From contig JAKULF010000005.1 in assembly GCA_022661535.1 (NCBI GenBank), forward strand, positions 2,170,001-2,234,000: a DNA stretch of 64,000 nt, read 5' to 3'. The DNA is from Eutypa lata. Taxonomy: Eukaryota > Ascomycota > Sordariomycetes > Xylariales > Diatrypaceae. The translations under genes were made by a program, and so were the position numbers. How positions within the stretch are numbered: the first letter of the stretch is position 1; every line of letters starts with the position of its first letter. This document shows, in pieces, positions 47,158-58,500 of the stretch. The notes below the pieces were generated by a model. It was not told the origin of the DNA and made no database searches. It was given only the letters and a program-made list of their open reading frames with translations.

Positions 47158-49271
47158 TCAGCTCCTCCTTTGTACGGTATCTTGACTAGGTTCTTCAGCA
47201 TGAATTGGTATGCCTTTAGCCACGGAATCCTCATCAACGACGTGTTCCACATACCTCCTTCGTCTCTCATCGCGTTGCCATAGAAACTGGCCGATCATGA
47301 ACAGGGTCCCGTAACACACAACCAAAATTGTGTTCACAGTGAATCCTTTCTTCCACCTTGGTGCTTTGCGGTCGTTAGCTCGTAACAGAGTAATACTTTA
47401 AACACACTCCACACTCACCTTCAACGACAGGAAATGCGGTGATGGGATAAAAGCTGAAAAACACCCATGCAACGGTCATCTGTATCCGATTAAGTTACGA
47501 TCTGGCTAATATTGTTCTGATAGGTAACTTACCATTGCTCCAGTGGTAAAGCTCTTAGCCTCATTGTCGTCTCGCATAATAATATTTACCCAAGGGAACA
47601 AGATTGGTGTCACGCAGGACGTGAAGCCAAGAAGATAATAGACAGTAACTTCAAGCATGTGTTAATATACCACTCTGCCGTAAGAAAAGTGAAACGTACA
47701 GTGGAGGCCAAGGGGAATTTCCCAAACTAAAAGGCAAATATTGCAGAATAGCAAGATAGTTGTAGCAAACCCGAAAACAGCCCATAGTGGGTAGATCATA
47801 CAGAGGCTTGTAGCAAGAATTCCGGTAACAACAGCGACGCCCTGTCCAACAAATTAATAATCTGTGAGAAACGTGTTCTCGCATAGTTTGAAGTAATTAT
47901 AGACATCAGAGAGGCCAAATAGGGGTAAATGGTGAGATCGTCCGCACTAACCTGAACACCCGTAGGATAAATATTTATTTGCTGAACTGTGTAAGTCCCA
48001 TGTAGCTCAGCTTCCTGTTTTAGGAACAAGGCCATCTGCCCAGTCACATAACTTGTGCATTGGAAACTGTTGTGACGGTGTCAGCAAAGTGGATTAGTAA
48101 AACGTGGAAATGATACCAAGCCAACACCTACCAAACATATATACACACACAAACGTAGAAATGCCAATGGGTAAACACTCGCTTCAGCATCCTCTTCCCG
48201 ATTTTCCCGCTCTCCTTTACACCATCTTGTCTCATGCGCATTTGAGCTAGTTTCTGCTCTCTCTCTTTCAACCACCAGACTTTGGGGCTATTAGGAAGAC
48301 CAGGAACTAAGAAACTGCAAGTAAGTCAGTAATCTGCTCCGTTAATTACCCTCAATAATTGACTCTAATAATTATTGGAGACATACTATCCAGCTATCGC
48401 GATAGGGAGGCTGATAATGCCGTCAATGATGAACAGCCATCTCCAACCGGACATCCCGTGGACACCATTTAGATTGGTGTATGCAGCGGCCTGGAGATAT
48501 CCGCCGAACATCGAACCAAGGTTGCTGGAGACGTACCAGACGCCACAACGCTTGAATATCTCATCAGAACGATACCAGGATGAGAGTATGTAAATGGAGC
48601 CGCTGGATGCAGGGGTTTCGAGAATTCCTAGCAAGAATCGCAACCCATAGATTTGTTTCTCATTCTGAATACGGGATTGGACGAAAGTAAGAATAGACCA
48701 CAATACCTCCATTGTCGGAATATACCATCTGGAAAGATGTGGCCTCGATATGAGCATCATGGAGGGTATTTCAAACAGCAAATATCCGACGTTGTAGAAT
48801 GTGCCAAAGAGAGAATATCTAAGCATATTAACCGCATGGTCGCTCTAGATGATGGCCAATAAAACTCACTGGTTTCCGTTGAGTTGCAGCTCCTCCTTCA
48901 TTCCCGACACATATGCACTGTTGATATTCGACGAATCAAGCCACTTTAAGAAGAACATAAGGCAACACAGGGGTAAAACTTTGGTCAAAGCTAGTTAGTA
49001 TGGTATTTCCTCAACTATCTGACCAGAAGAGTCACTAGTTTAAGGACTGCGATAACTTACTAATGCAGTCTTGCTTCCTAAGCAGCCGCTTCTCCTCGGC
49101 AGAGTAATAGCTCGGATACCAGTCGAAGATATAAATCCATGCCAACCACAGGGACCTCGACTGGGGTTTAGATGACGAACTGACAACTGGTAGATCATCT
49201 TGAGTTTCTCCAACCTTGTTAGAGACAGACCCCACCACGTTGGCTTCTTCATTGCTACGCTCAACACTCAT
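47158..49271 (-). CDS. MFS transporter, anion:cation symporter (Dal5/Tna1/ExuT-like) family
   Basis: Nine exons on the minus strand give 524 aa: 49271-49061, 48978-48870, 48818-48387, 48314-48132, 48066-47952, 47841-47700, 47648-47533, 47479-47419 and 47363-47158. All eight introns are GT-AG, 51-110 bases, and phases agree throughout. Landmarks: [21 protein letters not shown] (read across exons 1-2; the RKxDxxILP start), [42 protein letters not shown] and [18 protein letters not shown]. Twelve membrane helices are expected. The family imports small carboxylates (allantoate, nicotinate, and in bacteria hexuronates). Beside GH88 and DUF2264, a uronate or unsaturated disaccharide substrate is plausible; this is inference. 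Confidence 0.92.
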
Positions 49272-49940
49272 TATTTCAATAAAATTGGCGTCAGTAACAA
49301 CCAGCTAGGGGTTAAAGGGACATAGATGGGGTTTAGGAGTTGAATGTCTCCTATATGTTAGAGAATAGATCGAGACTAAATATTGAAAGTCTGTACCACT
49401 GCCACAAACTTATAAAGATAACTACTGCTCTGGAGCAGGCGGACTCTTGTAAACCCTGGTGATACCCCCGCATAGTTGGGGTATGTTCCATCACATGATT
49501 CTAGACCCAATTGGGAGCACCGGAGTAACGATGACGGGATTCGGAGCAATTAACCTGGGTCAACTTAAGCCGATAACATGTCTACTCCATATACAAGTAA
49601 CGCGCTGCTTGACTACATACACAATAAGGCTCGTAAGTGGGACGAGAGTGTCTGGTTGGTATATCGGATCTATGATGCATGGTGTCATGGATATGTAAAT
49701 AACCATAATCGGCGTGACTTAACTTGAACTAGTCGTTTAGTTTCACAACTATCACTCAGTTGGTTCAAATTTCCCCCAGTAAGAAACCAATGGGCATGGA
49801 TGTTCACGCGATGCTACCCAGCGAATCTCCGCATATGTCAGTCTAGCTCAGACATTGAATCTCCAAACCGACATTCAGGGCCTCATACTCGTGCAAGATC
49901 AACATCTAAGGAACCTGAACAGTCAGATAGTCTCGCCAAT
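49272..49940. promoter_or_regulatory. Bidirectional promoter between transporter and GH88 genes
   Basis: 669 bases separate the two divergent start codons. It contains an inverted repeat, ATACCCC (49462-49468) and GGGGTAT (49478-49484), spaced by nine bases. Three hexamers fit the carbon-repressor CreA consensus SYGGRG: 49430-49435 (CTGGAG), 49466-49471 (GCGGGG on the minus strand) and 49520-49525 (CCGGAG). The hexamer is degenerate and turns up by chance, so only the cluster is noteworthy. The GH88 frame could also begin at 49800. Confidence 0.45.
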
Positions 49941-51422
49941 ATGTCCTTAAACACGGAACTAGGAGCTCGAGTGGCACGTTTATTTGACGCACAAATACTA
50001 GCAAAAGTCTACAGAACGGCAACTAAGTACCTCCCGCCGAGTACCAATTTAAGTATAGATGCGCAGCACGCCAGCAGGAACTTCGAAGCCTTCCCAGAAT
50101 ATGTCCCACAGGAAGGACCAGATGCGGGACGGTGGATCTTGCGCGAAGCTGAATTCTGGACCTGTGGCTTCTTTCCTGGGACCCTTTATGCATTATTCGA
50201 AAGAAGTATGCGCTTTCCCCATAGTTTGGGTGGCTATACTACGAATCCGGATGAGAGCCGGGCAATCGACGGGTTGTCAATCCATCCTCATCTGAAGATG
50301 CTCTGTGAAGCATGGGCCGAGCCTCTCCATGGGATGGCTGGCAGAACTGACACGCACGATATTGGGTTTATTGTCATGCCCGCGTTGCGGAGAGATTGGG
50401 AATTGACATGCAACCCCCGAAGTCTGGATTCCATCATCCGGGCGGCCAGGAGCTTGGCTAGTCGCTACATCCCCACAGCGAAAGCTATTCGGAGCTGGGA
50501 TATCATGAAGAAGAAAGATATTGAGATCCTCGACATGGACGAAAACGTGATTTGTATTATCGATAGTCTATGTAATCTCGACCTGCTGTACTATGCGGCT
50601 GAGCACTCTGAGAGTGATAGGAGCCTTGCCAAGATTGCTACCATACACGCGAAGACACTTCTTTCGACTCACCTGCGGCCCGAGGAACCTGTTCTACTGA
50701 GTAACACCACATACACTGGAAAGTGGTATTCAACACACCATGTCGCAATCCTGGATCCAAAGACAGGTACTATCAAGAGACAGATGACTTCTCAGGGATA
50801 TGCCGATCACTCGACGTGGGCTAGGGGTCAAGCTTGGGGGATCATGGGATATGCCCAATGCTATATGGCCACCAAGGACGAAGCCTTTTTACACGCGGCC
50901 TGTGGATTAGTAGAGTACTTCCTCTACAAGCTCGACACAGCTCCAGATTGCGTCGAAATCGTTATCCAAGACCCCAACGTAGACGAAGTTCATCAGTCAA
51001 CTAAGGGCCGCTATGTACCCCTGTATGACTTTGACGCTCCGGTCGACAATATTGAGGAGCCCATCCGTGACACTTCGGCCGGGGTCATCGCGGCCAACGG
51101 GATGCTCATACTGTCCCAAGCACTCGCGGGAAGACAACAGGATGTTCTTGCATCTCGGTTCAGGGAGGCGGCTATTCGCATCGTCCAAGACACACTGGAT
51201 TTCGCATTTGCCCCTGACTCCGCTCAGCTTGTGAGGAACGAGGAGGGCGAGCTTGCCTTGGCGGATCCCTCCCCGGGGCAGAGTTTCGAAGCAATTCTGA
51301 AGTATGGGACAGCAAATAACAACGCGAACGCACGGAAGCGCTATGCGAATCATGGGCTTGTGTATGGTGATTATTACCTGGTTGAGTTTGGCAATCGCCT
51401 CTTAAATATGGGTCTATTGTAA
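49941..51422 (+). CDS. GH88 unsaturated glucuronyl hydrolase
   Basis: A single exon of 493 aa from the ATG at 49941 (AATATGT, A at -3). An in-frame ATG at 49800 with a poor context would add 47 residues that look like leader sequence. GH88 blocks: FWTCGFFPGTLY (about 72-83), GRTDTHDIGF (about 134-143, Asp140 in the position of a catalytic Asp), HSTWARGQAWGIMGYAQCY (about 292-310) and DTSAGVIAANGM (about 377-388). These belong to the (alpha/alpha)6 barrel enzymes that hydrate and release delta-4,5-unsaturated uronic acid from the non-reducing end of oligosaccharides made by polysaccharide lyases. There is no signal peptide, so it acts inside the cell, which requires an importer; one is encoded divergently next door. 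Confidence 0.92.
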   Translation: MSLNTELGARVARLFDAQILAKVYRTATKYLPPSTNLSIDAQHASRNFEAFPEYVPQEGPDAGRWILREAEFWTCGFFPGTLYALFERSMRFPHSLGGYTTNPDESRAIDGLSIHPHLKMLCEAWAEPLHGMAGRTDTHDIGFIVMPALRRDWELTCNPRSLDSIIRAARSLASRYIPTAKAIRSWDIMKKKDIEILDMDENVICIIDSLCNLDLLYYAAEHSESDRSLAKIATIHAKTLLSTHLRPEEPVLLSNTTYTGKWYSTHHVAILDPKTGTIKRQMTSQGYADHSTWARGQAWGIMGYAQCYMATKDEAFLHAACGLVEYFLYKLDTAPDCVEIVIQDPNVDEVHQSTKGRYVPLYDFDAPVDNIEEPIRDTSAGVIAANGMLILSQALAGRQQDVLASRFREAAIRIVQDTLDFAFAPDSAQLVRNEEGELALADPSPGQSFEAILKYGTANNNANARKRYANHGLVYGDYYLVEFGNRLLNMGLL

Positions 51423-52451
51423 TCCGCCTCTTCCTCTTTCAGGAAAAGGGGTTTTATCACAACGTATAGACATTGTTATAGAGAATTGCTATTTTCGCCG
51501 TGTTTTATTATTATTAAATGTATTTGCCTTGTGACTCATCTGTTATCCCTAATCAGCTGCCACCAAGCTGCTGTGTATGGATACTTCATCATGTGCTATA
51601 AACACATGTTGTTTATAGTGTGGAAGAAACGGAGGCTTGCTGTCCATTAGTACCAACTAAACGCTACACAAATGAAAACAAATGCCTAGTACTAGCAAAA
51701 GTGCGCTACAAATAGAAGCAAGTATACCATCTACTCCTCACTCTTCATGTATTATTACGCCACTAAGTGGAAGGTTCGGATCTACACTGAATTCCTGTAC
51801 ATATAGCAGCGCTGCGCACCACATAGCTAGACTTCCCGCTTCCCTTTTGTGTGTAGTAACCATATCCTTATCTTGACCCTACTGTTTATCGTCGTACCAC
51901 TTATAGGCCAATTAGGTAGCAATAGCTCTATGGTATATGTCATTACCGTTGGAATACACCTGTTTATCTGCCACGCTTTATTTATTGTATTGATCTATAT
52001 CATGTTTGCGTCATTTAATATTATTCAGTGCGATCTTCAGCATTCACACTCTGGGCTGTTATTGGTTCAACACTATGGTTATTTGTTTGTTTAAGGTACA
52101 GAGATCAGGAGACTTACTGTCAGTTACCTGCTGCGCTGATATGTATCAAAGTACTTATGCCATGCGGGTTATTGGAACTATTAACAATAGGTATTCAATA
52201 CCGACCAGCCTTCAGTAACTGCTAAGATAGCAATGTAAAAATTCCAACTTTGCCATCTATATTTCTATAAATGCGTTTCCTCACAACCACATCTCAATAA
52301 TTACTTTCCTTCCCTCAAACCATCGAGTTCACGCTTTCGACCCTTTGCAATACCTCAATATATTTCTTTGCCGTGACCTATAATACTATCGACAACCTCC
52401 AAGATTCCTCTATATAGGATACTAACGAACGAAACAACATAATTAACGACC
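51423..52451. other. Intergenic, 1 kb
   Basis: No supported gene; overlapping hydrophobic frames at 51849-52225 are of the kind produced by T-rich DNA. A small hairpin-capable tract (CTATAAAC, seven bases, GTTTATAG) lies at about 51596-51618. The last 130 bases before 52452 are CA/TC-rich, as in a fungal promoter and leader. Confidence 0.45.
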
Positions 52452-53862
52452 ATGGATCCTATAATTACTTCCGCTCTGGAGAAGAAAGGCGTGAAGGTAG
52501 CAAGAGTAAGCAGACTAGAGATACCTTACCCAAACGTAGGATATCATGTCTGCGAGTCTCAAGGCACCGCGTCTCTATGGGCCAACTTCCTGGACGGGAA
52601 GTTAGAGGATGTTCGGGACACGAAGGGCGCTGTCCAACAATCTGGCTCACGAGCAAAATGCATGCTTCTAGATCCAGAGAAGTTAGCAGTAAGTGACTAA
52701 ATTCGACCCACGCAAATAAACTTATGCTAATTGATTGGTTCGCATAGTACGACGTGGCACCTGGCGAAAGTGTCATCTTTTTAGACAACCTCACTAACAA
52801 GGTTATCGGAGGCACGATATCCAAGTTGCTGGACGATGATACACTGGCTGAGATTGTACATGAACTCGTGTTAAAGGTCACCAATTCGGCTATCAGAACC
52901 GCACGGGTATGAGTATCTGGGTCACTCTACACGACAAATAGCTAATTTCGTTAATAGAAAGAAGATAGCGGAAGAATTGTCCAAGTCGGCTATACAGCAG
53001 GATCCCGGAGCCTACGGCAACTTGGCTGGGCACGAAACCTGAAAAAGACCGCCGATACCGACGAATTCCTAATAGAAATTTCCCGAATAATCGGCCTGGT
53101 CTGGGACAAAGCCTCTCCACTTCTACCACCGGAAGTTCAAGAGGATTATCAACGCCTAAATGATCGCCTGAGAGGACTCGAAATGGATGCTGGTATGGCA
53201 GCAGGGAGAAACGAGAATTTACAAACTGCCGACTTGCTAAATTTCTCCCTGGAAGTCGATGGGAAGAATGAACATGCTAGGCTAACAACCCTAGCCCCGG
53301 CTTCCGCTCTCTGTGTTAGTAATTATACGAGGTACGTAAAACTCCAACGTTCTCTAGTCATGGTTCTAACAAGGTTGATAGATACATGCACAACGAAACC
53401 AATGCGCATGAATTCTGCGTCGGATACTATCCCAAACGAATACCAGAAGGCATAGAGCACGGGGGCAACTTCTTCATCGCGCAATACGGAATCCGAATAC
53501 CAATGGGATCAGATCAGATCAACATATGGAAAACGCAAGATCACCACGGCACATCGCTGCAGAAAATTGACCCTAATAACCCCAAGCACGGGTTTCTACA
53601 GTCGGGAATTGCATTCATTGTGAGCACGAGCCTCCCTGGGGCTATTGGACAACTGGGAAGCGATGGGAAGGTGTCGGCGGAAGCGGCAAACGACATTCGC
53701 GAGAGAAGATCCAGAATTGAAGTTGCGGCTGAGGAACGCTCTAGTAATCCCCCGCCATTCTACAGCGGGAAGGACTGGACTAAACGAGCCCTGATGGAAG
53801 AGGTTAACCGGCGTATTCAAATGGGAGTGGAACTTCAGGTCACTGCACGCTCTTCTAACTAG
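52452..53862 (+). CDS. Candidate 2OG/Fe(II) oxygenase-like protein
   Basis: Four exons (52452-52688, 52748-52906, 52958-53331, 53382-53862) give 416 aa, with GT-AG introns of 59, 51 and 50 bases. The N-terminal half is of unknown fold. The C-terminal part has HNETNAHEF (260-268), HGGNFFIAQYGIRIP (283-297), a GSD turn, then WKTQDHHGTSL (306-316). An HxE or HE pair, a Gly-Gly-hydrophobic strand and a Trp...HGT strand follow the order of a double-stranded beta-helix oxygenase of the kind found in fungal TET/JBP-like and prolyl-hydroxylase-like proteins. His260 or His266 and His311 or His312 would be metal ligands; this is not proven. There is no signal peptide. It could also be an unrelated cupin-like fungal family. 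Confidence 0.65.
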
Positions 53863-54310
53863 GAGTTAGGATGGGCTTTGGCTAGAGATGATGAAGCCAG
53901 GAATATTTCTCAAGGTGAGAAAGAAAGGAAAGATTAATATTTAGAAGTTTCGTGTTCAAAGTTTCATGAATAAGAAAATGCCTTGGAATCTGCCTAACGC
54001 CTCATCGGTTGCCTCAATCTGCAATGATACAGCTGGGCACCGCCAGCAGTCGTACAAGCCTGCAAGCCATCAAGCCCGACACGCCACGTGCATGTAACCA
54101 TTTTACAGAAGAGAATTTCACGGAATAAAATAATACGTTAACGGAATAACACTGTCGGAGAATCTCCTGGCGAAAACTATTCATTGTTAACCTAAAACCC
54201 GATTTCCCTCGTTTACTAGACCCCGAGTTCTCTAGGTTGTTTCGATTTCAGCTAGACACACATACCAAGAACATCGAAAGCGAGGATAGTACTTTTAGTA
54301 GGCTGGAGAC
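53863..54310. other. Intergenic spacer
   Basis: About 450 bases between two plus-strand genes, without recognised elements. It should hold the 3' end of the oxygenase-like gene and the promoter of the next. Confidence 0.4.
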
Positions 54311-54970
54311 ATGACACAAAGTGGTCCACAGGACATCGGCAAACCGATCGACGAGGTCCTATCCGTGGCCGACACTCAATTTAATCGAGAATACCCACAG
54401 TTGATACATGTGGAAAAGAAGGTCATATTGGCTGTATTGGAATGCTCCCAAGATGTTCGTTCACGTAACGGCTTGGAAGGTCTTGTTATCACCAATCTAT
54501 ACCCGGATATCCTGTTAGATTGCCACGAAATCCTGGAGACACTGAGATTCGTTGCCGATATCAGCAGGTCTGACCCCGCTACTGCGGGTATGTTACAGCG
54601 TGCACCCACGAACCTCAATATCGAACCTGCTTCAGCCATTCGAGACCTCAGAAGGGAGTACCAGAAGTTAAGATGGGGTTTGCCAACATTGTGGGGTGGC
54701 TGGGTCATGGCTGATACTTCTAAGCCGGGTTTCGACCGAGACACAGTGCAGAATGCTTTCAATATGTTAAATCGCCACTTCAGCAACATTCGGGAGGTGA
54801 ACACAAGGCTCATGGAGAAAATAGAGGATATGAAAAAACAACCTGCCCCTGTACATATTCTCGGCGTCGAAAATGTAACTAAAAATGTTCAACAACTGCT
54901 AGAAGCATTCGCCAACGAGCTGAATTCATGTGAACATCATGCTACAGAACGGGAAAAGGCTGAAATATAG
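54311..54970 (+). CDS. Unknown helical protein at the edge of the AT-rich block
   Basis: A single exon of 219 aa from ATG at 54311 (GAGACATGA). The translation is predicted to be mainly helical: a 50-residue segment near the start with VEKKVILAVLECSQD, a middle part with IRDLRREYQKLRWGLPTLWGGW (cited only for position, about 110-131), and a charged C-terminal helix (about 150-180, NRHFSNIREVNTRLMEKIED). No domain, signal peptide or membrane segment was recognised. Its TAG stop at 54968-54970 sits directly before the first copy of a RIP-decayed repeat. The native C-terminus may therefore have been altered by an insertion. Base composition is normal for the window up to the stop. Confidence 0.6.
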   Translation: MTQSGPQDIGKPIDEVLSVADTQFNREYPQLIHVEKKVILAVLECSQDVRSRNGLEGLVITNLYPDILLDCHEILETLRFVADISRSDPATAGMLQRAPTNLNIEPASAIRDLRREYQKLRWGLPTLWGGWVMADTSKPGFDRDTVQNAFNMLNRHFSNIREVNTRLMEKIEDMKKQPAPVHILGVENVTKNVQQLLEAFANELNSCEHHATEREKAEI

Positions 54971-55080
54971 GGTGGCAGGTGCGATGGGCAGGTTATATGT
55001 ACAGTTTCGACGGGTTTTTAATCGTTATTATAAATTAAGAAAATATAATATCCTTTATTTTTCCGAATCTTTGGTGATAA
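54971..55080. repeat. Repeat copy 1, mildly RIP-mutated
   Basis: This 110-base unit aligns without gaps to 55464-55573. Of the 25 differences between the two copies, all are transitions. Copy 1 keeps more G and C (for example GGTGGCAGGT at its start, where copy 2 has AGTAATAAAT). It marks the left edge of the AT-rich block and begins directly after the stop codon of the preceding gene. Confidence 0.8.
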
Positions 55081-55463
55081 AAGTAGAATTGATTACCGTT
55101 ACGACGCCGGTTATAATAATATTAAATTTATTATTATTTATATAAATAATTATCGACGAATAAATTTATATATATTAATTTATCGTAATATATTCTTTCG
55201 TATCGAAACGATTAATTATAAATTATATAAATACGAACAATACGATATATATCGTTACGAAATTATACAAAACAATTAATCGAATCGTATATAATAAATA
55301 AAAGTTAAAGTTTAATAATAAAATAAATATCGGTACGTATTTATAATAAATAATGAAATATTATAATAAAAATAATAACAATAAGCTTAATAATAATAAT
55401 TTAACGATGTTAACGACGGAAAATAAAAGCTTAATTTTGTTTTAAATAAGTAAAATGTTAAGT

Positions 55464-55573
55464 AGTAATAAATGCGATAAGTAAGTTATATATATAATCT
55501 CGACGAGTTTTTAATCGTTATTATAAATTAAGAAAATATAACATTTTTTACCTTTTTGAATCTTTAATAATAA
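55464..55573. repeat. Repeat copy 2, strongly RIP-mutated
   Basis: The direct repeat of 54971-55080, 493 bases downstream in the same orientation. At 21 of the 25 differing sites this copy has A or T where copy 1 has G or C; at the other four it has C where copy 1 has T. Both copies have therefore been hit. The conserved core TTTTTAATCGTTATTATAAA (positions about 55507-55526) is identical in the two. Confidence 0.8.
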
Positions 55574-58500
55574 CGAAAAATAAATTAATTTTTTATTTTT
55601 TTTATTTTTTTTTAAAAATTTCTTTTTTTTTTTATATTTTTAAATCTTTTTTAAATCTTTTTAATAATATTAAAACTTTTTATATTATTTTACGATATAA
55701 TAAATATTTAAAATATTATATATTTTTATTATTATAAGTTTTTATATTAATTAAAAATTTAAAATATTAATTATATTATAAACTTTTTTATTATAAATTA
55801 TTATTATTAATTTTTAAAAAATATAATTATTATTTAAATTATTTATAATTAATATTTTAATAATATTTTAATATTAAAATTAATTTCTTTAATATTAAAT
55901 TAATTAATATTATATTTTTTTTATTATTTTTTTTATATATTCGTTAATTAACTTTATAAATATATCGTTATTAAAAACTTTTTCGTTTTATTAAATATAT
56001 TTATTATAATTATAATATTAAATATTTTCGATAAATTAATATATATTTTTAAGTTTTTCGTTAATATATATAATAACGTATTTATTTATAATTTTTAATA
56101 TAATATTATTAATATATATTTATTTAAATATAATTTCGTTATATATAATAAAAACTTAAATAAATTTATAATAAACGTAAAAATTATATCGTTAATAATA
56201 AATAAATCGTTAAAATAAAAAATTATAACGATTATAAATTATAAATTATATTTAAATAAAATATCGATATTATAAAGTTTATAAAATTATTAAATATTTA
56301 ATATTAAAAACTGTTATTTAAGGTTTTAATTTAATAATTTATAAATATATAATAAGTATATTATTATCGTTTTTAATTATATAAAAGGTTTAATTATATT
56401 TATACGTAATATTATATATATTAATATAAATATGCATTTTTTATAATTTATATATATTAATTTTAACGTTAATCGCGTAATTTAAAATAATAATAATAAT
56501 ATAATTATATTTTATATAAATAATAATTAAATAATTTTATATTTAATATTTTTATATATTAATAAAATTATAATAATAATAATTAATATAATATGCGTTT
56601 AATTTCGTTATTTATAATTTTTATTAAAACGAAAATATTAACTTTTATAATTTAAAAATAAATGCTTTTATTATAAATTATATTATCGTATTAATTTATA
56701 TATTTATATATTAAAAAAAAATTTATAATTAATATTTTTTCGTTTTTTAATTAAATACATTTCGATGTTATATTATAATAACATTAAAGCGTTTGTTTTA
56801 TTTAAACGTTATATTTATTATAAAAAAAATAATATCGCTTTTTAACGTATATATTTTAAAAATATATTATTAAATTTAAACATTATTATTTAATATTAAT
56901 AATTACTTTATAAATCATTTTTTAACTTTTATTTTTCTTTATTTATTAATAATTTTTATACTTTAATATATATTTTTAATTTTCTATTAAAATTTATTTA
57001 TTTTATTATAATTATTTAATAAATATTTAATTAAAAATTATTTATATTTATAATTTATTTATAACTTTTTATTAAAGTTATATTATTATATAAACGTTAA
57101 AAAGTTATATATATAAGGTTAAGTTAAATTAAAACGATTATTTAATAATAAAATAACGATTAAAAAATTAAATAAAAAATATTATATATTTATAAAAAAC
57201 TTAATTATTATATTAAAAGTTAAATTTTTAAATAATATTTCGTAATAAAAGCCGTTAATTTTTTTTTACTTTTTAATATTAATACGAAAGTTTTTTTAAA
57301 TAAATCGTTTATATTTTTAAATAAATTATTTATATTTTTATTTTCGTTTTTATTTAAAATAACTTTTTTAACGAAAGTTTTACGACCTTAGTTTTTAAGT
57401 TAAAATAAAATTATTTATTTTTTCGATAAAACGTTTCGAAATTAAGGTTTTAAATGTTATAAATTAATTATTAATATTTACGTTTATTTAATTAATTTTT
57501 TATTTATATTAACGAAATGTTAATAATAAAGCTTATAAATATAATTATTACGTAATTTAAGTTAATTTTAAAATTTTTAAAAAAACGTATTAATTATTAT
57601 TAATTATAATATAATAAAAAATCTTTATGTTAATTAATAAATATATTAACGAATACGTAAACGAATATATAATTATTTATATTTATATCGTTAATAAAAA
57701 TTAAAAAAACATTTTAACGAAATAAATTCGTTTATTATTACGATTTCGTTAATTTATAAAAAAAGATAAATATTTATTAACTCGTGCGTTTAAATTTATA
57801 ATAAACGATTTTAATAAACTTAACGTTAATTTTAAAATAACTTATATTAAAATATTTATTTAATATAATGTTATAAAATCTACGGTTTTTTTTCGTAATT
57901 TAAATATAAAAAAAACTTTTTTTAAAATTAATTATAAATATATATAATTTTTAATAATAATGTTATATTAATTCGAAAAATATTAAAAAATTATATTTTT
58001 TAATATTAAATAAAAATATTTAAACGCTTTATTATAATTAAAAAATATTATAATAAAAAAAAATTATTTTAATAATTAAAAAAGATATATATATAATCGA
58101 AAATAATATATTATTAAATATTAAAAATAAAAAAAAAAAAAAAGAAAATAAAAAAAATAAAAAAAAAAAAAAAAAAAGTAAAAAAGTAAAAAAGAAAAAA
58201 AAATTAATTTCGATTAAAAATAAAAAATACATATAAGTTTTATTTATTATAAGGCTTATATTAAGAATTTATTTAATCGAGAAATTTCTTTTTAATTTTT
58301 ATTATAATTACGATAATTATATTATTTTATAAGTTAATTAACTTAATTAAATAACGAAATATATTAAATATTATTTATTAAACTTTTATTATTTAAAATA
58401 AATTAATTAATAATTAATAATTACTTTATATTAATATAAATAACTTTATTTAAATTAATTAAAATTATTAATTTTTTATTTATATAAATACTTAACTTTA

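Noticed and set aside
51849..52225. Overlapping hydrophobic frames that look like membrane peptides
   Set aside because: T-rich DNA gives hydrophobic codons in any frame; no start context, family or splice support.
58038..58232. 64-codon Phe/Leu-rich minus-strand frame in the AT block
   Set aside because: Translation of A-rich low-complexity DNA; not a gene.
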